In this document: positions 18,683 to 27,501 of the stretch, one piece after another | How the letters are laid out: each line of letters starts with the position of its first letter | How positions within the stretch are numbered: the stretch's first letter is position 1 | Assembly: GCF_003122325.1 (NCBI RefSeq) | Contig: NZ_QFBC01000014.1 | Span: 1-64,000, forward strand | Length of the DNA: 64,000 bases | Reading direction: 5' to 3' | DNA from: Rhizobium album | GTDB lineage: Bacteria; Pseudomonadota; Alphaproteobacteria; Rhizobiales; Rhizobiaceae | Program-made: the position numbers and the translations under genes | The notes under the pieces: generated by a model | Seen by the model: the letters and a program-made list of their open reading frames with translations, nothing else | Told to the model about the DNA's origin: nothing | Database searches by the model: none

Positions 18683-19126
18683 TTAGGTCAGAGGCCTGTT
18701 GCGCTTCATGATGGTCGCCGACGAGGGGCAAATGGAGGACAGTTGGCGGGTCGCAAGCACCGCGGCCGGCACTTCGGCCCGCGGCACCTCTGAAAACCCG
18801 ATGCTCGAGAAGAACGACGTGGCGCTCGTCGTCGCCAGAAAGATATCGCCGCCGCTGCCAACGTTCCGCAGGGTCGCCTCGACAATCGCTTGTCCCAGGC
18901 CATGACCCCGATGCGTCGGAAGCACGACAACAGATCGCAGCAGGTAGTCGCCGTCACAGCGTTCGAGGCCGGAATATCCGATCGTTTGGCCGTCGCCTGA
19001 GACTGCTTCGAAGAAGGCGCGTCCATCGTCTTCAATGTCATCGGTCGGGAGATCCGCAGCACGGAGCGCGTCGCGGAGACGAGCGTCGCTACCGGCCACT
19101 TCGTGCAATGCGATCGCGCTCAACAT
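18683..19126 (-). CDS. arsN2: ArsN2-type GNAT acetyltransferase
   Basis: The ATG at 19124-19126 is chosen because a GGGAGC ribosome binding site precedes it and it overlaps the arsR2 stop. In-frame starts at 19150 and 19180 lie deeper in arsR2. The 147-aa protein has the GNAT core LLRSVVVLPTHRGHGLGQAIVEATL with the acetyl-CoA loop R-G-H-G-L-G (about residue 75) and FFSSIGFSEVPR (about 112). ArsN2 proteins are found in ars operons; related ArsN1 acetylates the arsenical phosphinothricin analogue AST. The substrate of ArsN2 itself is not established. Confidence 0.8.
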   Translation of the reverse strand: MLSAIALHEVAGSDARLRDALRAADLPTDDIEDDGRAFFEAVSGDGQTIGYSGLERCDGDYLLRSVVVLPTHRGHGLGQAIVEATLRNVGSGGDIFLATTSATSFFSSIGFSEVPRAEVPAAVLATRQLSSICPSSATIMKRNRPLT

Positions 19127-19473
19127 GGCTTCGCTCCCGGCGCACAACATGGCGTCAGTTCTGCGATCAGGGGTGCGCAAAGCTCCGTCGAACCGCCGCA
19201 GCAGTCCTTCAGCAGGAATAGTGTCAGGTCGCGCAGGCCGTCGAGGTCGGCCCGGTAGATGATCGATCGGCTCTGGCGCTCGCTCTTGACCAACCCGGCA
19301 CGGGACAGCGTCGCAAGATGCGCCGACATCGTGTTCTGCGGGACATCGAGGAGCCGGGCGAGTTCGCCAGCCGGAATGCCATCCGGCTCGTGCCGGACGA
19401 GCAACCGAAATGTCTCGAGGCGGGTGTTCTGTGCCAAGGCCGCGAGGGCCGTAATCGCGCTATTGCTTTCCAT
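19120..19473 (-). CDS. arsR: ArsR-family arsenic-responsive repressor (copy 2)
   Basis: The 117-aa repressor has NSAITALAALAQNTRLETFRLLV, the recognition helix LLDVPQNTMSAHLATLSRAGLV and the wing SERQSRSIIYRA. It shares the C-terminal DCCGGS cysteine pair with copy 1 and adds further cysteines (TPCCAPGAKPC), which can form the As(III) site. It is the first gene of the six-gene minus-strand arsenic operon. A perfect 7-bp inverted repeat lies immediately before its start codon and should be its operator. Confidence 0.9.
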   Translation of the reverse strand: MESNSAITALAALAQNTRLETFRLLVRHEPDGIPAGELARLLDVPQNTMSAHLATLSRAGLVKSERQSRSIIYRADLDGLRDLTLFLLKDCCGGSTELCAPLIAELTPCCAPGAKPC

Positions 19474-19493
19474 ATATCCAGAATAATGGATAT
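19474..19493 (-). promoter_or_regulatory. Candidate ArsR operator in front of arsR2
   Basis: ATATCCA-N6-TGGATAT is a perfect inverted repeat directly upstream of the arsR2 start codon. Bound ArsR would block initiation of the whole ars operon. The inner ATCCA/TGGAT matches the outer half-sites at the arsR1 start. Confidence 0.65.
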
Positions 19494-19529
19494 GTTGTTG
19501 AAGTCAAGCGGCACGATGCCACGAGATGA

Positions 19530-19557
19530 TGGCGCCGCTAAACGACCAGCGGCGCCA
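19530..19557 (-). terminator. Hairpin downstream of the third RIT recombinase gene
   Basis: A perfect 10-bp stem (TGGCGCCGCT and complement) with an 8-base loop starts 9 bases after the stop of the third recombinase gene. It lacks a T-run. Read on the minus strand, the loop plus flank (CTGGTCGTTT) recalls the GTCGTTT start of the repeat at the other side of the element, so this may also be the element's second end. Confidence 0.5.
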
Positions 19558-19565
19558 TTGTGCTG

Positions 19566-20561
19566 CTACAGGTTGTCGAGAAACGACAATAGCTTGTCAC
19601 CAGCTTTAAACCGGCGGAAGGGCTGCTCGTTCAATGGGGCCACCTTCGCAAGCGCCGCCTCCTTTATTGCGAGATGCGCGTGAAGGTAGGCCTGCGTGGA
19701 GCGTGTCGATTCATGCCCCAGCCATAGCGAAATCACTGTGCTGTCTACGCCGGCATCCAGCAATTCCATTGCGGCACTGTGACGAAGAACGTGCGGTGAT
19801 ACTCGTTTTGCTCGCAGTGAGGGGCATTGTTGTGCCGCCTGCTTCACATACTTCGCCAGCAGATATTGGACCGCGTCCGGGCTCATCCGAGATCCATGCA
19901 CGGTTGGGAAGAGGATGTCGGAAGTCTCCGGTCTTGGCTCGTCCAACCATTGTTTGAGCGTAGCACTCAGAATTTTGGTCAGTGGTGTGACACGCTCCTT
20001 CCGTCCCTTTCCGAAGCAACGAATGTGGGCGCCGGCGTCCAGAGTCACGGCGCTGCGATCAAGCCCGACCAGTTCGGAGAGCCGCATGCCTGTCTGAGTG
20101 GCCGTAAGAAGGAGGCAGTAGTCGCGGCGACCGATCCATAATCGCCTGTCCGGTGCTGCCAAGAGCGCCTTGATCTCATCCCGGACGAGGAACTGTACCT
20201 CGCGCTTCGCGCCGATTTTGCCGGGGATAACAAGCACGCGTTGGATCTGGTGGCTAAAGGCAGGCTCCTCGAAAGCAAGGAACCGAAAGAACGCTCGAAT
20301 AGCGGTGAGCCTGAGATTGTATGTGGTGGTGCCCGCGCGTCGTTCTGAGATGAGGTCATCCAGGAAGGCTGTGACGAGCTCTGCGTCGAAATCTTCAAGC
20401 GTCAGGGATGATGGCGGCTTGCCCGTCTTGCGGTGGGCGAACCTCAGAAAGAGTTTGAAGGTGTCGCGGTAGGAGGCGACGGTGTGCATGCTGACATTGC
20501 GTTGGCGCATCAGCCGCTGCGTGAAGAAGCGCTCGATAAGCCGTGGGAGCGAGCTGGTCAT
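19566..20561 (-). CDS. RIT tyrosine recombinase, third gene
   Basis: The ATG at 20559-20561 overlaps the stop of the preceding gene (ATGA) and follows GGGAGA, so it is preferred over the in-frame ATG at 20576. The 331-aa protein has an N-terminal SAM-like core-binding domain (RQRNVSMHTVASYRDTFKLFLRF) and a catalytic domain with the first Arg in QTGMRLSELVGL (about residue 170), HVLRHSAAMELLDAG (His-x-x-Arg, about 260), WLGHEST (His, about 285) and the nucleophile Tyr in TQAYLHA. It acts with the other two recombinases in an RIT element. Confidence 0.85.
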   Translation of the reverse strand: MTSSLPRLIERFFTQRLMRQRNVSMHTVASYRDTFKLFLRFAHRKTGKPPSSLTLEDFDAELVTAFLDDLISERRAGTTTYNLRLTAIRAFFRFLAFEEPAFSHQIQRVLVIPGKIGAKREVQFLVRDEIKALLAAPDRRLWIGRRDYCLLLTATQTGMRLSELVGLDRSAVTLDAGAHIRCFGKGRKERVTPLTKILSATLKQWLDEPRPETSDILFPTVHGSRMSPDAVQYLLAKYVKQAAQQCPSLRAKRVSPHVLRHSAAMELLDAGVDSTVISLWLGHESTRSTQAYLHAHLAIKEAALAKVAPLNEQPFRRFKAGDKLLSFLDNL

Positions 20562-21478
20562 CGTGCCGTCTCCCATCGCGCGTCCAGACGGCGTTTGGCT
20601 TCCTCCAGAAGATCGGGATGCGCGCTCAGATACCAGTATGTATCGGCAACCTTGCCATGACCGAGATATGTCGAAAGTTCCGGGATTCGAAGATCGACAT
20701 TCTCGCCGTTCCTGTACCAGTCCAGCAGCGTGCGCACTGCGAAGGTATGGCGAAGATCGTGAATCCTCGGCCCTTCTGCCTCTGAAGCTCCACGCAGCCC
20801 CGCTTCACGGGTCCAGAGAATAAAAGAAAAATGGGGATTGGCATGGTTCAGACCTCGGCCACGATCCCCAGTGAAGAAGAACCTGCTCGCGCGCCGTGTC
20901 GGCAAGCAATCCCGCTCATCGCAATATCGGCGGAGCGCGTCCCAGGTGCTGCGATGCAACGGTATGTATCGGCTCTTGCCGAACTTGGTCTGACGGATAG
21001 TCAATGTTCCTGTACCCATGTCGGCATCCTCTCGTAAAAGGCGCGCGGCCTCGGAAAACCGCATTCCTGTCGATGCGAGCAATCCAAAGAAATAGTGATA
21101 GGTCACGCCTCGAAAGCTGCCCGGATGCAGGCGAGGCATTGCATTGAGAAGATCGGCAACTTGAGCGTCGGAATAGATGAAGGGCCGGGCCCGTCGCTGC
21201 GGTGGAAAAATGCCGGAAGGTGGAATCTCGGTCCTCAGGTCATTCAACGCGACATGGCGTGAGAAGGACCTGATCGTTGACAGTCGAGATGACCAAGTCC
21301 GCGGCCCGCATTGGTGCTCCGCCCATTCGACGGCGAGCTTTGCGGTAATGTGGTCTTGGCCCCGTGCTTGTGCATACGCGACAAAATTACGTAATCGGCT
21401 TTCCTGGCTGCTAAGTTTGAAGCCAAGGGATCGCCGCAGCGTCAAGTATTGCTCGAGGGATGCCAGCATGTTGCTCAT
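20558..21478 (-). CDS. RIT tyrosine recombinase, second gene
   Basis: The start at 21478 overlaps the first gene's stop (ATGA) and follows GGGAGC; an ATG at 21484 and a TTG at 21496 are alternatives. The 306-aa protein has a core-binding domain (YLTLRRSLGFKLSSQESRL) and a catalytic domain with Arg in STGMRFSEAARLL, DLRHTFAVRTLLDWY (His-x-x-Arg region), YLGHGKVADTYWYLS with the last His and the probable nucleophile Tyr. The sequence is complete with no frameshift. It is the middle recombinase of the trio. Confidence 0.85.
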   Translation of the reverse strand: MSNMLASLEQYLTLRRSLGFKLSSQESRLRNFVAYAQARGQDHITAKLAVEWAEHQCGPRTWSSRLSTIRSFSRHVALNDLRTEIPPSGIFPPQRRARPFIYSDAQVADLLNAMPRLHPGSFRGVTYHYFFGLLASTGMRFSEAARLLREDADMGTGTLTIRQTKFGKSRYIPLHRSTWDALRRYCDERDCLPTRRASRFFFTGDRGRGLNHANPHFSFILWTREAGLRGASEAEGPRIHDLRHTFAVRTLLDWYRNGENVDLRIPELSTYLGHGKVADTYWYLSAHPDLLEEAKRRLDARWETAR

Positions 21479-22707
21479 AGGCATGCTCCCATCCAAGGCC
21501 GCGCAATTGATCGAAGCCCCTCGGTATCGAGCTTCGCGTAGATTCTCGTTGTGTCTGGCTCCTTATGCCGAAGGACCTGAGCCAGTTCTGTGAGGCTTAC
21601 GCCAGAACGGATCGCCATCGTCGCAAACGTGTGTCGGAATATATGAGCGTGATGAGAGCGGAGCCCCGTAATCTCGGCACGCTTCAAAGCCCTCTTGGCA
21701 ATTAGGATGACAGGCGTAGCGGTTAGAAACGGTGTGCAGGGGGTCTCGACCCTATGAAAAATGGTCCGTGCCCCGGATCGGGGGCGTCCATCTACAATGT
21801 AATCCGCGATGGCTCTACCGACGTCCTCTGGGAGCGGCATTGCCGCTATCCGGCCGCCTTTACCATGCACTTGAATAAGGCCGAGGTGCCAGTCGATGTC
21901 ATCCAACGACAATAGGGCGGCTTCTTTAGCGCGTAGGCCAAGTCGCGACATCAGCATCAGGATCGCGAAATCTCGACGGCCTGCAACGGTGGCCCGATCG
22001 CAAGCATCCAGAACGCGGTCGAGCTGATCAGCACTCATGAACGACGGCAAGGACGATAGTCGGTGGTTTTTGACCATCGGGACAGCCTGGGCGAGATCGA
22101 GTTCTGTAACTCCTGCGCTCCAGCAAAACTGGAGAAAGACCCGAAGTCTGGATGAAATGATCTTGGCCGTCGCGGGGGTGTGGCGTTCAAACTGGCTAGC
22201 TAGATAGTCGCGAATATCATCGTATTGGAGTTGAGTTATCCCCTGCCCATCACTCCATGACCCGCGCAAGAACAACCTGCTGTATCTGAGGTGAGCCGAT
22301 ATTGTCGCTGCAGCGTAGCCCCTGCGGCGGAGTTCAGTCGCAAACCGGCCGGCAAGATCATCAATCGGGTGAACGGCCAGCGGTGCTTGATACACGAAGC
22401 CCATCTCTATGAGCTTTGACCTCAAGCGCTCGATCGAACGGCGCTCTCCGTGTCGCAACCTGGCTGCGGCGGCACGGCATGCCAAGAAGCGGTCGAAATC
22501 ACCGTAAAGAACCAGTGCCGGATCACCGTTCCGGCAATCCTTCTTCCACTCGACAAAAGCTGAAATGGTCTGGATCGTCGATTGAATGCTTTTGGCGCTA
22601 TAGCTTTGATCCACCATCAAGTTGATGACAGATCGGGCGCAGTCCTGATGAGGCCAGTTGTTGATAATTTGAGGGAGAACCGTGTTCTCCATCGGCAAAC
22701 TCGTCAT
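21475..22707 (-). CDS. RIT tyrosine recombinase, first gene
   Basis: The 410-aa protein starts at ATG 22705-22707 after GCGGAGA. It is the largest of the trio, with a long N-terminal region and two core-binding-like helices (LRRRGYAAATISAHLRYSRLF), followed by a catalytic domain: LGLRAKEAALLSLDDIDW (first Arg, about residue 255), HAHIFRHTFATMAIRSG (His-x-x-Arg, about 350) and VLRHKEPDTTRIYAKLD (last His and Tyr). It is the promoter-proximal gene of the RIT operon, next to the 22737-22812 repeat. Confidence 0.85.
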   Translation of the reverse strand: MTSLPMENTVLPQIINNWPHQDCARSVINLMVDQSYSAKSIQSTIQTISAFVEWKKDCRNGDPALVLYGDFDRFLACRAAAARLRHGERRSIERLRSKLIEMGFVYQAPLAVHPIDDLAGRFATELRRRGYAAATISAHLRYSRLFLRGSWSDGQGITQLQYDDIRDYLASQFERHTPATAKIISSRLRVFLQFCWSAGVTELDLAQAVPMVKNHRLSSLPSFMSADQLDRVLDACDRATVAGRRDFAILMLMSRLGLRAKEAALLSLDDIDWHLGLIQVHGKGGRIAAMPLPEDVGRAIADYIVDGRPRSGARTIFHRVETPCTPFLTATPVILIAKRALKRAEITGLRSHHAHIFRHTFATMAIRSGVSLTELAQVLRHKEPDTTRIYAKLDTEGLRSIARPWMGACL

Positions 22708-22736
22708 GCTCGTCTCCGCTTAATTATAACAGCGGA

Positions 22737-22812
22737 TGTCGTTTGGCATTTAACTGTAAGAATGCGCCCATTGTGCCAGCTCATGGCACTTATTTCGAGA
22801 TTCGCCGGTTCG
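22737..22812 (+). repeat. RIT-flanking repeat (copy 2)
   Basis: This copy starts 30 bases upstream of the first recombinase gene and matches 2135-2209 in the same orientation, nearly perfectly over the first 33 bases. It contains an internal inverted repeat GTGCCA-N5-TGGCAC not conserved in the other copy. It is probably the left end of the RIT element and may include its promoter. Confidence 0.7.
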
Positions 22813-23616
22813 ATTTTCGGCGCTTGACTCTCTCCCATTCGGAAATAACGTTCTGTAATATTTCGCATTTTCGATAAAGCTTGGCCCACCGGTGGTCACC
22901 TTTTACTACGCGGTGAATCTCACATTAAGGGCCAAATCAAACCGGCGAATCTCAAATTAAGTACCCGATCTCCATTCAAGCGCCGCGCTATCTTGTTGAG
23001 ATTACTGGATGTGCAGTCTTGCGATCAAATGCAAAACGACACTTACCCTCAAAGGGGTTAACTGGTTGCTCTGAAACAGCATTGAGAGGGATTGTCAGTA
23101 CCGGAGCAATACTCCTCCTACTGAGGAAAATTCACGCGGCATTTCGCCAGTGCCATCGTTCGGCCATTCCTCTCTTGGTTTCGAGAAGCCGAGCCTTTAT
23201 CTCGGCAGCTTCATCTGCGTAAAGATCATGTTCCGCAAATTGGAGACCATCGTGAACATGTCAACGAGTTCGCAGTTTAGGACGCAACCGGCGTTCGTTA
23301 TCGTCCGTTCGCCTGGTCCCGAAGATACGCGATCTCGGGGTCGCTAAGTTCTTCGACACGATAAAAATACCGACTGTTGCCGAAGTTTCGCGAATTGCGG
23401 AAGCAACGTTTTGTCGGACTGGCGGTAACACCATACAACCCTCACCTTGCTCCAGGCCATGAGACAATGTCTCCAGACATAGTGCTGGTGCACGGGGCTT
23501 TCTCGATGATGTTTTCGGGCTCTGGCAAATTCGAACCTTCTCAAGACGGACTCCGATTTCAGGAAGAACGCCTAACTCGATGTCTATGAAACCGGCAGCA
23601 GGCACATTTCGATTGC
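22813..23616. other. About 800 bases without a supportable gene; possible IS remnant
   Basis: No ORF here has convincing coding character. At 22911-22931 and 22943-22963 a 21-base unit recurs (CGGYGAATCTCAMATTAAG core) in direct orientation with 32-base spacing. Multiple spaced terminal repeats of this kind are typical of IS21-family ends, so this may be what is left of an insertion sequence. The remaining bases look like decayed sequence between the RIT element and the defence island. Confidence 0.4.
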
Positions 23617-24042
23617 TTACCAAAGGTCTCGTCCACGGAGCCAGCGACGAAAGCTGACGATAGTCCTTACCATCCTGCGAGTTGCGAGCTCGACGATGAC
23701 CGATACCGACGCGGCGGCCAGCACAAGGTACACTATGGGGGACTGCAGCACGGAGTGCCATGAATGATCGATAAGATGCGCAGACAGTGCAAGGTGAAGC
23801 CACCCCACCGCGAGATTGAAGGCGTGCGAAGCCGCGAGCAAGATCGCTAGCCGTGTGTGGTGAATTACCACGTGCCAGACCAGGCCGATAGTGGCCGCGC
23901 AAAGGAGCGCGGGCTCGATTGTCGGATAATCGTGAAGAACAGTCTCAATCAATCCGATAATCTTGGCAGCGTCGAAAGCGCAGTGACCGGCTGCGACGTA
24001 GGTGCAACTGCGAGCGATGGCGTGTGCATGTGCAAAGTTCAT
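23617..24042 (-). CDS. Small membrane protein, uncharacterised
   Basis: The ATG at 24040-24042 follows a CAGGGAGAA ribosome binding site; a longer TTG-initiated form to 24123 has none. The 141-aa protein begins with a His/Ala-rich helix (MNFAHAHAIARSC) and has three or four hydrophobic helices (ALLCAATIGLVWHVVIHH, LAILLAASHAFNLAVGWLH, SPIVYLVLAAASVSVIVEL) with a basic tail (RRWLRGRDLW). I recognise no family. It lies at the left edge of the defence island, divergent from the HTH-NTPase gene, and 24043-24328 is their shared upstream region. Confidence 0.5.
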   Translation of the reverse strand: MNFAHAHAIARSCTYVAAGHCAFDAAKIIGLIETVLHDYPTIEPALLCAATIGLVWHVVIHHTRLAILLAASHAFNLAVGWLHLALSAHLIDHSWHSVLQSPIVYLVLAAASVSVIVELATRRMVRTIVSFRRWLRGRDLW

Positions 24043-24328
24043 TTCCGTTCTCCCTGTTGTCACAAGGAGGTTCGCAAAGGCTTCCGAAGGAGTAAGGGGG
24101 GCTTTTTTGAATATCGGTAGCAATTCAAATGGTTGGATACAGGGCGCCGACAGCTGAAAGCGCTGCCGTTTCTTGCGGGGCGCGCGCTTACCACCTGTTG
24201 TCGCTATCAGCTCAAGAGGACAAGACTAGCTAGAAAATCATGAGATATTCTTGTTGTGTTTTTGTAGCGCCCTTGTAACAAATTTTGACATATATTATGC
24301 AGGTATAACAGGCATTTGGAGGGCATTC

Positions 24329-27274
24329 ATGGAGGAATTTTCATATGGCAAGATGCTCAAGTTGGTGCGCGAAAGTTGGCGCTTCACGCAGGACGATCTT
24401 GCCATACGAATGGAGAAACTCGTCTCCGACAAGCGCGGGGTGCGTAGGAAGAATGCGATCCGCACGTCCATCTCGCAGATGGAAACAGGCGTCAGGCAAT
24501 TCAGGCCGGAATTAATTGCTGCAGCGGCAACCGTTCTGAATATTCCGGATAGTTGGTTCTATTATCCGATGCCCAGTATGGAATCCGTAGAAAAGAACCT
24601 CGCCAAGCTGCGTGTGAAGCAAAATCCCACTCGGAAAGCCAGTCTGACCTCGGTCGCCAAGGAGTTGCCGAAGCCTCAGCAACCGAGTTCTCTACCGGAT
24701 CCAAATGAATTCTTTCGTGAGCCTGGCCGGGATCAACTACTAAAAGCCGCAGTAAAGCTGCTTATTTCTCCGGGGCCAGCGCTGGTGGCGATCAAGGGAC
24801 TTTCTGGGTACGGAAAATCTTCGTTCGCCAGCCTTTTAGTCTCGGAGGCGTTGAAGGCTGACTCCAGAACAAGGCTGGCGATAGCGATTTCGTGCCGAAA
24901 CCGATCGACCGAACAAATCGAGACGGCGATCAGAGATGCCATTGGCCAGATTGACGGTAGGCTTCGGGGCCGAGCGTTGGCCGAGGTGGTAAGGGTGATT
25001 CCGACAATCCTGGTTCTCGACGACTTCTACCATCCTTCCTCGCAGTCCGCTCCAGCGATGGCAGGGGAATTGGCTAGTCGGCTCTCTTCTGCCTTCGAAA
25101 AGGGCGGTGGGCTGAAACTCGTGGTAACGGGCGGGGTCGGTTCGTCGAGGCAGCCGCTTCTCGAAAGCCTAAAAAGGATTGTGGGCGAGACCCGTTCCAT
25201 GGATGTAGCGTTAGGAGAACTCTCCCAAACTGACGTCGTCTGGTTTCTCGTTAAAGGTATGAGGATCGATAGCCTGACCGCCCGATCTGCGGCCCGCAGT
25301 CTCGGAGGTGATCCAATCAAGATCGGCGCATACGTTTCGGCGCATAGGGTGGCGCCGATCAGTCCGCCGGAATTGCTCGCGATGACCCGCCGTATCAATC
25401 AGAGCAAGGACGCAGGTAACAAAACGAAGGATCCGCGATCACAGGAACTCGAGGAACTTGTAGGCCAGCTGTGCGATTTTGGATCGACAACTTACCTCAC
25501 AGGTGCAGTACTCGCGCTGAGCCAAAGCGGGCTGAGCATCGAGAACTGCGTCAAGTTAGTTCGCGGACTGATTACACAGGATGGACTAAAGGTTTCGAGC
25601 ATCGATAGCAACGATGCGATCATGGACGTCCGGACGGCACTTGGGAAACCGCTGCATCCATTTATAAATCACGACACTCACACAGTCGAGCTACACGCTC
25701 GAGTTAAGATGGCCTTGGTTCGCTCGGTGCCGAGGATCCTAGGAGAAGAGGGTGCTCGTACAATCCATCGACGATTGGCGGAGGCGGCACTGTCCCGGTT
25801 GCCGTCAGCCTTTTCGAGGTCGTTCGTGCCTACCACCGCCAATCTGGCCGACTTCCAAGATATGCTCCAGCATATGATGGATTTGTATTACATGGCGCCC
25901 GATCTTCCCGTCCCAGTGGGAGCAGATCATTTTCTACCATCAAAATCGGATAGTCCGTTCGATCCCGCCATACTGTTGAAGCTCCTCGATGATCCAATCG
26001 CGATCCGATCGCGTTACAGTATCGCCAACACAACGTTTCATACCGTGATGCTCAGCCGTGTTGGCAAGGACAATGACGAGCGCATGTTGACTCGTCAATT
26101 CGGCGATTTCGAGCAGAAACTTTCGCTTCTCTCGCACTTTCTCGTGGACCGCGAGTTGGGCGATCCCGACAGGATCGAACCCATACCCGAGTTGCGTCCA
26201 GAGTTCGCAAGCCATGTCTTGCTCGATGTTGCGGTTTGCGCCAATCAAGCCGGGCTAATAGAAATAGCTCATGGCGCCATCAGAAGGCGCCAACGCTATC
26301 GCGGCTCGGAGAGCACGGGAACGATGTTTGCGAGGATTTTGGATATTCTCCGTGGTCCGAATTGGATTGATCACGCGGACATCTCTGAACTTGCTGCCTC
26401 GCTCGAAGCTGACAGCGAACACATCAACGTTTACGTTTCGGTATTGCTGCGCGAGGGCGAACTGTCGCACGCGGAGACCTTCGTGGACCGATACGCCAGC
26501 AAGGCGGTCGCTGTGGTCGCCGCATTGGAACAGCATCGAGTCGCTTACACAGCGCTTACAAAAAAGGTACGCCGTCACATCAATTCTCTACTCCTTTCGT
26601 GCCGGCGGCTAATGGCGAAGCGCGGGCAGGTCCTCGCCAATGTCGGTCGGATGGACGCTGCCTTGCTTGAATTCGAGCAAGCCATAAACGCGGAGGACTT
26701 TCGGCGAGGGGGTGTATCGGACGGACCCGCCGTGCTTTCGGGCGAAACGGGGCGTAGTTTTTGCATCGCATTGGCGGTGGTCGGTGGGGAAAAGAACCTA
26801 GCTACTGCCGCTGCTTGCATAGAGTATAACATTCAAAAGGCGACGTCGTCTTTGCGTACATATGACATGTTAGACTGGTACACGCTGCAAGCAGCACTTT
26901 TCCGTCTGCGCGGCGATCCGGCGGCCGCAGAGGAAAGCCTCAAGAAGGCGGAAATGGTCCGACGCGAGGACGGAGTTGCGCTGTCCTTCGTATCTCTTGT
27001 CACATTAGCGATCGAACAAGAACGACAGAAATTGCGGCGGAACGGCCCGAGGTTCAACTCAGGGAAATTGAATGCGATACATGGTGTCGCTGAATCCTCT
27101 CGGCACAGATTACTAGCTTGCGATGCAGCTTTGCTGCTTGCCGAAGCAAGCATAGGCAGGGATCGTACTCAATACCTGCAAGCAGCACGCTTAGTGATAC
27201 AGGGCGGCTACGGCTTTAGATCTGCAGACGCAGAAATACTTTCTATGGACCAAACCTCCGACCATTTGATTTGA
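24329..27274 (+). CDS. HTH-STAND NTPase, candidate defence protein
   Basis: The start is ATG 24329, placed by a GGAGGG ribosome binding site 5 bases away. The 981-aa protein starts with an XRE-like helix-turn-helix (SWRFTQDDLAIRMEK to SISQMETGVRQF, residues 8-60). A linker follows, then a STAND-type ATPase with Walker A GLSGYGKSS (157-165) and Walker B ILVLDDFY (227-234). About 600 helical residues with TPR-like character end the chain (LLREGELSHAETFVDRYAS, NVGRMDAALLEFEQAINAE). The architecture resembles signal-transducing STAND NTPases, some of which (Avs-like) sense phages, but it lacks a recognisable nuclease effector. It may be an independent defence gene or a regulator of the neighbouring island. 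Confidence 0.7.
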   Translation: MEEFSYGKMLKLVRESWRFTQDDLAIRMEKLVSDKRGVRRKNAIRTSISQMETGVRQFRPELIAAAATVLNIPDSWFYYPMPSMESVEKNLAKLRVKQNPTRKASLTSVAKELPKPQQPSSLPDPNEFFREPGRDQLLKAAVKLLISPGPALVAIKGLSGYGKSSFASLLVSEALKADSRTRLAIAISCRNRSTEQIETAIRDAIGQIDGRLRGRALAEVVRVIPTILVLDDFYHPSSQSAPAMAGELASRLSSAFEKGGGLKLVVTGGVGSSRQPLLESLKRIVGETRSMDVALGELSQTDVVWFLVKGMRIDSLTARSAARSLGGDPIKIGAYVSAHRVAPISPPELLAMTRRINQSKDAGNKTKDPRSQELEELVGQLCDFGSTTYLTGAVLALSQSGLSIENCVKLVRGLITQDGLKVSSIDSNDAIMDVRTALGKPLHPFINHDTHTVELHARVKMALVRSVPRILGEEGARTIHRRLAEAALSRLPSAFSRSFVPTTANLADFQDMLQHMMDLYYMAPDLPVPVGADHFLPSKSDSPFDPAILLKLLDDPIAIRSRYSIANTTFHTVMLSRVGKDNDERMLTRQFGDFEQKLSLLSHFLVDRELGDPDRIEPIPELRPEFASHVLLDVAVCANQAGLIEIAHGAIRRRQRYRGSESTGTMFARILDILRGPNWIDHADISELAASLEADSEHINVYVSVLLREGELSHAETFVDRYASKAVAVVAALEQHRVAYTALTKKVRRHINSLLLSCRRLMAKRGQVLANVGRMDAALLEFEQAINAEDFRRGGVSDGPAVLSGETGRSFCIALAVVGGEKNLATAAACIEYNIQKATSSLRTYDMLDWYTLQAALFRLRGDPAAAEESLKKAEMVRREDGVALSFVSLVTLAIEQERQKLRRNGPRFNSGKLNAIHGVAESSRHRLLACDAALLLAEASIGRDRTQYLQAARLVIQGGYGFRSADAEILSMDQTSDHLI

Positions 27275-27501
27275 AATCACAATATTTCGCGGAGTTCGCT
27301 CGAACTCGATTAGGGTGAAGTGGTGGGGTTGTGATCCGCGACGCACCTTTGAAGGCTACCGCTCATCACGAACGACCGTCACTCGATCAACGCCCTTACT
27401 TCGTTCGCTATCAAATCGTACCACCTGTGGGTAGGCGTGCAGCTGTGGTTGATGCTACGCAGTAGGAAATTAATTAACTCAGAAGTAGCATCGATTTCGC
27501 T

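Larger units (their letters stand above)
19530..22812 (-). mobile_element. Recombinase-in-trio (RIT) element
   Basis: Three tyrosine recombinase genes of about 410, 306 and 331 codons lie head to tail with ATGA overlaps at both junctions, the defining structure of RIT elements. The 5' boundary carries a 76-base repeat (22737-22812) also found alone at 2135-2209. The 3' boundary has a hairpin with limited similarity. It sits between the ars operon and the defence island. The exact ends are not resolved; I give the outer edges of the recognisable boundary sequences. Confidence 0.75.

Noticed and set aside
22911-22963. CRISPR-like repeat pair
   Set aside because: There are only two imperfect units with no array and no cas genes; a mobile-element terminus explains them better.
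23261-23902. Minus-strand ORF of 213 codons between the RIT element and the NTPase gene
   Set aside because: The composition is biased, with no start signal and no family resemblance, and it overlaps the better-supported membrane protein gene at 23617-24042.
24285-24309. Promoter TTGACA...TATAAC for the HTH-NTPase gene
   Set aside because: The two elements are separated by only 13 bases, too short for a standard sigma-70 promoter, so it is not listed.
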